A stretch of DNA of 64,000 bases from Muricea muricata. Taxonomy: Eukaryota; Cnidaria; Anthozoa; Malacalcyonacea; Plexauridae. Shown piece by piece: positions 1 to 7,399 of this stretch (its first letter is position 1; the number at the start of each line of letters is the position of its first letter). Where the stretch lies: the NCBI GenBank assembly GCA_963855995.1, contig OY979730.1:6025341-6089340 (forward strand), read 5' to 3'. The position numbers were made by a program, and so were the translations under genes. The notes below the pieces were generated by a model, which made no database searches, was not told the DNA's origin, and was given only the letters and a program-made list of their open reading frames with translations.

Positions 1-1443
1 TGAGCGTAAAAAAATGCTCAAATCACAAACTAAAGATTCCCGTCTAAAATCAATCACGGCGACGTTTTAGAGCTTAAAATGATGTTTTTAGTGCTCAAGT
101 GAACGAGTTAAGCGCAATGATATAATGCAATCACGGACCTAAAAGAGACCTTCTAATTGGAAATTGAAGAACTTAGCAAGTCGGGAATTAAGTTTTCGGC
201 GGTCAAACCATGGAGATGAGTGAAATAACATGTTGAAATGAGAAACCTATAACTAGCTTGTAAACTGAAAAGAAACGATCTTAGAATCATCAAAATCGCG
301 TTTTTAGCACTCTAGAAGTGATTTGAGCGTAAAAACATGCGAAAATCACCAACTATAGATTCGCGTCTCAAGTCGTTCACGGCGACGTTTTAGAGCTTAA
401 AATGATATTTTAGTGCTAAAGTTAACGAATTGAGCGCTATGATGTACTGCAATCACGGACTTAAAAGAGACCTTCTAAATGAAAATTGCAGAACTTAGCA
501 AGTCGGGAATCAAGTTTTCAGCGCTCAAACCATGGAGATGAGTGAAATAACATGTTGAAATCCGAAACCTATAACTAGCTTGTAATCTGAAAAGACACGA
601 TCTTAGAATCATCAAAATCGCGTTTTTAGCGCTGTAGCAGCGATTTAAGCATAAAACATGCTCAAATCCCCAACTATAGATTCACGTCTTAAATCGTTCA
701 CGGCGACGTTTTAGAGCTTAAAATGATATTTCAGTGCTAAAGTTAACGAATTGAGCGCTATGATGTACTGCAATCACGGACTTAAAAGAGACCTTCTAAA
801 TGAAAATTGCAGAACTTAGCAAGTCGGGAATCAAGTTTTCGGCGTTCAAACCACGGAGATGAGTGAAATAACATGTTGAAATGAGAAACCTATAACTAGC
901 TTGTAAACTGAAAAGAAACGATCTTAGAATCATCAAAATCGCGTTTTTAGCACTCTAGAAGTGATTTGAGCGTAAAAACATGCGAAAATCACCAACTATA
1001 GATTCGCGTCTTTAGTCGTTCACGGCGACGTTTTAGAGCTTAAAATGATATTTTAGTGCTAAAGTTAACGAATTGAGCGCTATGATGTACTGCAATCACG
1101 GACTTAAAAGAGACCTTCTAAATGAAAATTGCAGAACTTATCAAGTCGGGAATCAAGTTTTCGGCGCTCAAACCATGGAGATGAGTGAAATAACATGTTG
1201 AAATGCGAAACCTATAACTAGCTTTTAATCTGAAAAGACACGATCTTAGAATCATCAAAATCGCGTTTTTAGCGCTGTAGAAGCGATTTGAGCGTAAAAA
1301 GATGCTCAAGTCACCAACTAAAGATTCGCGTCTTAAATCGTTCACGGCGACGTTTTAGAGCTTAAAATGATATTTCAGTGCTAAAGTTAATGAACTGAGC
1401 GCTATGATTAACTGCAATCACGGACTTAAAAGACACCTTCTAA
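1..1443 (+). repeat. Satellite array, left segment (A-tail, B, C, B, D)
   Basis: Head-to-tail 322-bp satellite units. The window opens inside an A unit (to 169), followed by B at 170, C at 492, B at 813 and D at 1135. The last unit is cut at 1443 by the LINE insertion. Spacing between the recurring AACTTAG phase markers is 322, 321 and 322 bp. C units are a base shorter because CGTAAAAACATG is replaced by CATAAAACATG. The D unit at 1135 carries the private changes TTTTAATCTG and TTAATGAACTGAG, also seen in units at 9625, 14458 and 17034, so those four share a recent ancestor. No coding potential is credible here. Confidence 0.95.
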
Positions 1444-1475
1444 TGGAATGATAACACCCTAAAATGGAATGATAA
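1444..1475 (+). repeat. 11-bp direct repeat at the LINE 5' junction
   Basis: TGGAATGATAA occurs at 1444-1454 and again at 1465-1475, a 21-bp period that stays in the RT frame (Trp-Asn-Asp-Asn twice). In related RTs I expect this Leu-Lys-Trp-Asn segment only once, so the first copy is probably junction filler created when the truncated copy integrated. A duplication already present in the parent element is the alternative. Confidence 0.6.
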
Positions 1476-1938
1476 TAGTAAAAACATAATTACTAAAGCT
1501 TCAAAGCGAATATATATTATAAGAGTGCTTAAACGCTCAGGTGTTCCACCACAAGATTTAATCCATATTTATCTCACGTTGATAAGACCTGTATTGGAGT
1601 ACTGCTGCGCAGTGTGGTCCAACAGTATCCCCGCTTACTTATCTGAAAAGATCGAGAAGGTCCAAAAAAGGGTTATGCGCATCGTGTTTCCAGATCTTCA
1701 CTATACAGACGCACTGAGTGTTGCCAAATGTGATCGTCTTGATGAAAGGAGACTTAAGCTTTGTTCGAAAATGCTATCAAATATTAAGCACCCCAATTCA
1801 CGTCTCAACCATCTTCTGCCTCCCACACGACAGGTGAGTACGTCGATGAATCTTCGAAACAGTTCATGTCTGTCCCTTCCTAAATGCCGCACTGACAGAT
1901 ATAAGAAAAGTTTTTTTCCTGCAATGGCCTACATATAA
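1444..1938 (+). pseudogene. LINE reverse transcriptase, C-terminal fragment
   Basis: A frame open from 1444 to the TAA at 1936-1938 encodes about 164 residues with no start of its own; the GTG at 1525 lies inside the domain. Visible are the segment KASKRIYIIRVLKRSGVPP (residues about 18-36 from 1444), LIRPVLEYCCAVW (about 46-58) and KIEKVQKRVMRIVFP (about 69-83), followed by a basic, leucine-rich end. This pattern is familiar from the thumb and C-terminal end of CR1/L2/jockey-like reverse transcriptases, whose catalytic FxDD box would lie upstream and is absent. The frame is intact from the breakpoint to the stop, so the copy has decayed little. It cannot make an active enzyme. The opposite-strand frame at 1701-1892 is a shadow. 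Confidence 0.85.
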
Positions 1939-2180
1939 CACTGTGCGAATTGTATTATACTAAAAATATCTTTGTCACCTTCTAACTAACTTTGTATTAA
2001 TGTACTTGGATCATTTTAATATAATGTATTTATGTCCCACAATGGAACCACTTTACTGTATTATGCATGGCAAATTGCATTTTTAGATAATAGTTTTAAA
2101 TAACTCTAATTGTAAAAACTTTTATGCGTAAATTTAAGTTGTAAACATATTGTAATTCACGAAACGTGCTAAAATATGTC
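1939..2180 (+). other. LINE 3' untranslated region
   Basis: AT-rich sequence between the RT stop codon and the polyadenylation signal. It contains no open frame of note and no similarity to the satellite that I can see. It belongs to the LINE because it lies between the RT frame and the microsatellite tail. Confidence 0.75.
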
Positions 2181-2186
2181 AATAAA
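2181..2186 (+). promoter_or_regulatory. LINE polyadenylation signal AATAAA
   Basis: A canonical AATAAA hexamer lies a few bases before the TTA-repeat tail, in the sense orientation of the RT fragment. The position matches the 3' end of a LINE transcript. Inferred from the motif and context only. Confidence 0.6.
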
Positions 2187-2192
2187 CCATTC

Positions 2193-2212
2193 TTATTATT
2201 ATTATTATTATT
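2193..2212 (+). repeat. TTA microsatellite tail of the LINE
   Basis: About seven TTA units directly before the satellite resumes. Because the satellite restarts with AACTTAG, the exact junction is ambiguous by one base. Such tails are the usual 3' terminus of CR1/L2-like elements. Confidence 0.85.
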
Positions 2213-3500
2213 AACTTAGCAAGTCGGGATTCAAGTTTTCGGCGCTCAAACCATGGAGATGAGTGAAATAACATGTTGAAATGAGCAACCTATAACTAGC
2301 TTATAAACAGAAAAGAAACGATCTTAGATTCATCAAAATCGCGTTTTTAGCGCTGTAGAAGCGATTTGAGTGTAAAAACATGCTCAAATCACAAACTAAA
2401 GATTCCCGTCTAAAATCAATCACGGCGACATTTTAGAGCTTAAAATGATATTTTTAGTGCTAAAGTGAACGAGTTAAGCGCAATGATATAATGCAATCAC
2501 GGACCTAAAAGAGACCTTCTAATTGGACATTGAAGAACTTAGCAAGTCGGGAATTAAGTTTTCGGCGGTCAAACCATGGAGATGAGTGAAGTAACATGTT
2601 TAAATGAGAAACCTATAACTAGCTTGTAAACTGAAAAGAAACGATCTTAGAATCATCAAAATCGCGTTTTTAGCACTCTAGAAGTGATTTGAGCGTAAAA
2701 ACATGCGAAAATCACCAACTATAGATTCGCGTCTTTAGTCGTTCACGGCGACGTTTTAGAGGGTAAAATGATATTTTAGTGCTAAAGTTAACGAATTGAG
2801 CGCTATGATGTACTGCAATCACGGACTTAAAAGAGACCTTCTAAATGAAAATTGCAGAACTTATCAAGTCGGGAATTAAGTTTTCGGCGCTCAAACCATG
2901 GAGATGAGTGAAATAACATGTTGAAATGCGAAACCTATAACTAGCTTTTAATCTGAAAAGACACGATCTTAGAATCATCAAAATCGCGTTTTTAGCGCTG
3001 TAGCAGCGATTTAAGCATAAAACATGCTCAAATCCCCAACTATAGATTCACGTCTTAAATCGTTCACGGCGACGTTTTAGAGCTTAAAATGATATTTTAG
3101 TGCTAACGTTAACGAATTGAGCGCTATGATGTACTGCAATCACGGACTTAAAAGAGACCTTCTAAATAAAAATTGCAGAACTTAGCAAGTCGGGAATTAA
3201 GTTTTCGGCGCTCAAACCACGGAGATGAATGAAATAACATGTTGAAATCAGAAACCTATAAGTAGCTTATAAACTGAAAAGAAACGATCTTAGAATCATC
3301 AAAATCGCGTTTTTAGCGCTGTAGAAGCGATTTGAGCGTAAAAACATGCTCAAGTCACCAACTAAAGATTCGCGTCTTAAATCGTTCACGGCGACGTTTT
3401 AGAGCTTAAAATGATATTTCAGTGCTAAAGTTAACGAATTGAGCGCTATGATTAACTGCAATCACGGACTTAAAAGAGACCTTCTAAATGAAAATTGCAG

Positions 3501-3823
3501 AACTTAGCAAGTCGGGAATCAAAGTTTCGGCGCTCAAACCATGGAGATGAGTGAAATAACATGTTGAAATGAGCAACCTATAACTAGCTGATAAACTGAA
3601 AAGAAACGATCTTAGAATCATCAAAATCGCGTTTTTAGCGCTCTAGAAGCGATTTGAGCGTAAAAACATGCTCAAATCACAAACTAAATATTCCTGTCTA
3701 AAATCAATCACGGCGACGTTTTGGAGCTTAAAATGATATTTTTAGTGCTAAAGTGAACGAGTTAAGCGCAATGATATAATGCAATCACGGACCTAAAAGA
3801 GACCTTCTAATTGGAAATTGAAG
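3501..3823 (+). repeat. Reference A-type monomer (323 bp)
   Basis: Example of subtype A. Features in order are the AACTTAGCAAG head, GAGCAACC, GCTCTAGAAGCG, CTCAAATCACAAAC, TCTAAAATCAATCACGGCG, TTTTTAGTGC, and a tail GTGAACGAGTTAAGCGCAAT then CTTCTAATTGG. Length is 323 because the T-run before AGTGC is one base longer than in B. This subtype carries the perfect 9-bp inverted repeat at 3651-3678. A units usually precede B or D. Confidence 0.85.
3624..3678. other. Nested inverted repeats in the satellite monomer
   Basis: Three dyads share one region. AAATCGC (3624-3630) pairs with GCGATTT (3649-3655). CGCT (3639-3642) pairs with AGCG (3648-3651) across a 5-base loop. GATTTGAGC (3651-3659) pairs perfectly with GCTCAAATC (3670-3678) across a 10-base loop. 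The first two overlap and exclude each other. The element recurs in A units; C and D have one mismatch in the 9-bp stem, and B loses it. Confidence 0.7.
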
Positions 3824-4175
3824 AACTTAGCAAGTCGGGAATCAAGTTTTCGGCGCTCAAACCATGGAGATGAGTGAAATAACATGTTGAAATGAGCAAC
3901 CTATAACTAGCTGATAAACTGAAAAGAAACGATCTTAGAATCATCAAAATCGCGTTTTTAGCGCTCTAGAAGCGATTTGAGCGTAAAAACATGCTCAAAT
4001 CACAAACTAAATATTCCTGTCTAAAATCAATCACGGCGACGTTTTGGAGCTTAAAATGATATTTTTAGTGCTAAAGTGAACGAGTTAAGCGCAATGATAT
4101 AATGCAATCACGGACCTAAAAGAGACCTTCTAATTGGAAATTGAAGAACTTAGCAAGTCGGGAATCAAGTTTTCG

Positions 4176-5787
4176 GCGCTCAAACCATGGAGATGAGTGA
4201 AATAACATGTTGAAATGCGAAACCTATATCTAGCTTGTAATCTGAAAAGACACGATCTTAGAATCATCAAAATCGCGTTTTTAGCGCTGTGGAAGCGATT
4301 TGAGCGTAAAAACATGCTCAAGTCACCAACTAAAGATTCCCGTCTTAAATCGTTCACGGCGACGTTTTAGAGCTTAAAATGATATTTCAGTGCTAAAGTT
4401 AACGAATTGAGCGCTATGATTAACTGCAATCACGGACTTAAAAGAGACCTTCTAAATGAAAATTGCAGAACTTAGCAAGTCGGGAATCAAATTTTCGGCG
4501 CTCAAACCATGGAGATGAGTGAAATAACATGTTGAAATGAGCAACCTATAACTAGCTTATAAACTGAAAAGAAACGATCTTAGAATCATCAAAATCGCGT
4601 TTTTAGCGCTCTAGAAGCGATTTGAGCGTAAAAACATGCTCAAATCACAAACTAAATATTCCTGTCTAAAATCAATCACGGCGACGTTTTGGAGCTTAAA
4701 ATGATATTTTTAGTGCTAAAGTGAACGAGTTAAGCGCAATGATATAATGCAATCACGGACCTAAAAGAGACCTTCTAATTGGAAATTGAAGAACTTAGCA
4801 AGTCGGGAATCAAGTTTTCGGCGCTCAAACCATGGAGATGAGTGAAATAACATGTTGAAATGCGAAACCTATATCTAGCTTGTAATCTGAAAAGACACGA
4901 TCTTAGAATCATCAAAATCGCGTTTTTAGCGCTGTAGAAGCGATTTGAGCGTAAAAACATGCTCAAGTCACCAACTAAAGATTCCCGTCTTAAATCGTTC
5001 ACGGCGACGTTTTAGAGGTTAAAATGATATTTCAGTGCTAAAGTTAACGAATTGAGCGCTATGATTAACTGCAATCACGGACTTAAAAGAGACCTTCTAA
5101 ATGAAAATTGCAGAACTTAGCAAGTCGGGAATCAAGTTTTCGGCGCTCAAACCATAGAGATGAGTGAAATAACATGTTGAAATGAGAAACCTATAACTAG
5201 CTTATAAACTGAAAAGAAACGATCTTAGAATCATCAAAATCGCCTTTTTAGCCCTCTAGAAGCGATTTGAGCGTAAAAAAATGCTCAAATCACAAACTAA
5301 AGATTCCCGTCTAAAATCAATCACGGCGACGTTTTAGAGCTTAAAATGATGTTTTTAGTGCTCAAGTGAACGAGTTAAGCGCAATGATATAATGCAATCA
5401 CGGACCTAAAAGAGACCTTCTAATTGGAAATTGAAGAACTTAGCAAGTCGGGAATTAAGTTTTCGGCGGTCAAACCATGGAGATGAGTGAAATAACATGT
5501 TGAAATTAGAAACCTATAACTAGCTTGTAAACTGAAAAGAAACGATCTTAGAATCATCAAAATCGCGTTTTTAGCACTCTAGAAGTGATTTGAGCGTAAA
5601 AACATGCGAAAATCACCAACTATAGATTCGCGTCTCAAGTCGTTCACGGCGACGTTTTAGAGCTTAAAATGATATTTTAGTGCTAAAGTTAACGAATTGA
5701 GCGCTATGATGTACTGCAATCACGGACTTAAAAGAGACCTTCTAAATGAAAATTGCAGAACTTAGCAAGTCGGGAATCAAGTTTTCA
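4176..5787 (+). repeat. 1612-bp duplication, copy 1 (D A D A B)
   Basis: Unit starts inside are 4469 (A), 4792 (D), 5114 (A) and 5437 (B), with D units at both edges (4147 and 5759). Every base I compared recurs 1612 bp later, including rare private changes: GCTGTGGAAGCG (4287 and 5899), GAGGTTAAAATG, CCATAGAG, GCCTTTTTAGCCCTC and GTTGAAATTAG. The left limit is set by a G/A difference at 4175 versus 5787. Confidence 0.9.
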
Positions 5788-7399
5788 GCGCTCAAACCAT
5801 GGAGATGAGTGAAATAACATGTTGAAATGCGAAACCTATATCTAGCTTGTAATCTGAAAAGACACGATCTTAGAATCATCAAAATCGCGTTTTTAGCGCT
5901 GTGGAAGCGATTTGAGCGTAAAAACATGCTCAAGTCACCAACTAAAGATTCCCGTCTTAAATCGTTCACGGCGACGTTTTAGAGCTTAAAATGATATTTC
6001 AGTGCTAAAGTTAACGAATTGAGCGCTATGATTAACTGCAATCACGGACTTAAAAGAGACCTTCTAAATGAAAATTGCAGAACTTAGCAAGTCGGGAATC
6101 AAATTTTCGGCGCTCAAACCATGGAGATGAGTGAAATAACATGTTGAAATGAGCAACCTATAACTAGCTTATAAACTGAAAAGAAACGATCTTAGAATCA
6201 TCAAAATCGCGTTTTTAGCGCTCTAGAAGCGATTTGAGCGTAAAAACATGCTCAAATCACAAACTAAATATTCCTGTCTAAAATCAATCACGGCGACGTT
6301 TTGGAGCTTAAAATGATATTTTTAGTGCTAAAGTGAACGAGTTAAGCGCAATGATATAATGCAATCACGGACCTAAAAGAGACCTTCTAATTGGAAATTG
6401 AAGAACTTAGCAAGTCGGGAATCAAGTTTTCGGCGCTCAAACCATGGAGATGAGTGAAATAACATGTTGAAATGCGAAACCTATATCTAGCTTGTAATCT
6501 GAAAAGACACGATCTTAGAATCATCAAAATCGCGTTTTTAGCGCTGTAGAAGCGATTTGAGCGTAAAAACATGCTCAAGTCACCAACTAAAGATTCCCGT
6601 CTTAAATCGTTCACGGCGACGTTTTAGAGGTTAAAATGATATTTCAGTGCTAAAGTTAACGAATTGAGCGCTATGATTAACTGCAATCACGGACTTAAAA
6701 GAGACCTTCTAAATGAAAATTGCAGAACTTAGCAAGTCGGGAATCAAGTTTTCGGCGCTCAAACCATAGAGATGAGTGAAATAACATGTTGAAATGAGAA
6801 ACCTATAACTAGCTTATAAACTGAAAAGAAACGATCTTAGAATCATCAAAATCGCCTTTTTAGCCCTCTAGAAGCGATTTGAGCGTAAAAAAATGCTCAA
6901 ATCACAAACTAAAGATTCCCGTCTAAAATCAATCACGGCGACGTTTTAGAGCTTAAAATGATGTTTTTAGTGCTCAAGTGAACGAGTTAAGCGCAATGAT
7001 ATAATGCAATCACGGACCTAAAAGAGACCTTCTAATTGGAAATTGAAGAACTTAGCAAGTCGGGAATTAAGTTTTCGGCGGTCAAACCATGGAGATGAGT
7101 GAAATAACATGTTGAAATTAGAAACCTATAACTAGCTTGTAAACTGAAAAGAAACGATCTTAGAATCATCAAAATCGCGTTTTTAGCACTCTAGAAGTGA
7201 TTTGAGCGTAAAAACATGCGAAAATCACCAACTATAGATTCGCGTCTCAAGTCGTTCACGGCGACGTTTTAGAGCTTAAAATGATATTTTAGTGCTAAAG
7301 TTAACGAATTGAGCGCTATGATGTACTGCAATCACGGACTTAAAAGAGACCTTCTAAATGAAAATTGCAGAACTTAGCAAGTCGGGAATCAAGTTTTCA
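5788..7399 (+). repeat. 1612-bp duplication, copy 2 (D A D A B)
   Basis: Second copy directly adjoining the first, with units starting at 6081 (A), 6404 (D), 6726 (A), 7049 (B) and 7371 (B). Homology to copy 1 continues to 7440, where GAAATTAG in copy 2 meets GAAATGCG in copy 1. The complete match makes this one of the youngest rearrangements in the window; two unequal-exchange products side by side is the simplest reading. Confidence 0.9.

Larger units (their letters stand above)
1444..2212 (+). mobile_element. 5'-truncated non-LTR retrotransposon (LINE), 3' end only
   Basis: This is the only non-satellite DNA in the window. It interrupts a D unit between CCTTCTAA (ends 1443) and AACTTAGCAAG (resumes 2213). 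It holds the C-terminal end of a reverse transcriptase reading frame (stop at 1936-1938), a roughly 240-bp 3' untranslated region, AATAAA, and a terminal TTA-type microsatellite. A microsatellite tail instead of a long poly-A run is typical of CR1/L2-like LINEs; the clade is my inference. Target-primed reverse transcription commonly leaves such 5'-truncated copies. The same site is uninterrupted at 9934-9946, where 13 bp replace the element. No target-site duplication is visible. The element is dead: the endonuclease and the RT catalytic core are missing. Confidence 0.9.
2213..4175 (+). repeat. Satellite units A B C D* A A D(start)
   Basis: Unit starts are 2213 (A), 2536 (B), 2858 (C), 3179 (D*), 3501 (A), 3824 (A) and 4147 (D). 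The unit at 2213 carries GGGATTCAAG, AAACAGAAAAG and TTAGATTCATC and matches the unit at 9947, which fixes the phase across the LINE. The series 2213-2857 pairs with 9947-10591 at an offset of 7734 bp. The next pair, 3179 and 10592 (TCAGAAACCTATAAGTAG in both), has offset 7413, so the C unit at 2858 has no partner in the second copy. The A units at 3501 and 3824 share the rare CTGATAAACTG and are a one-unit tandem duplication. Confidence 0.9.

Noticed and set aside
495-507. An RNA polymerase III A-box-like TAGCAAGTCGGG that could make the satellite tRNA- or SINE-derived.
   Set aside because: The spacing is off by a base and no B-box (GGTTCGANNCC) follows. There is no tRNA fold or terminator at a fitting place.
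491-508. A possible CENP-B box in GAACTTAGCAAGTCGGGA.
   Set aside because: Only the 3' half (A, two bases, CGGG) fits; the required TTCG is ACTT. That is five of nine core positions.
541-570. A hammerhead-ribozyme-like core in GGAGATGAGTGAAATAAC.
   Set aside because: The CUGANGA box reads GAGATGA, two invariant bases are wrong, and flanking helices are not evident. The reverse strand TTGATGA lacks the following GAAA.
1021-1044. GTTTTAGAGCT recurring in each unit, identical to the start of a Cas9-type CRISPR repeat.
   Set aside because: The spacing is about 322 bp, the intervening DNA is itself repeated, there is no full repeat, and no cas genes are present. The 11-base match is coincidence.
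1701-1892. Minus-strand frame of 63 codons inside the LINE.
   Set aside because: Antisense shadow of the reverse transcriptase fragment, with no domain of its own.
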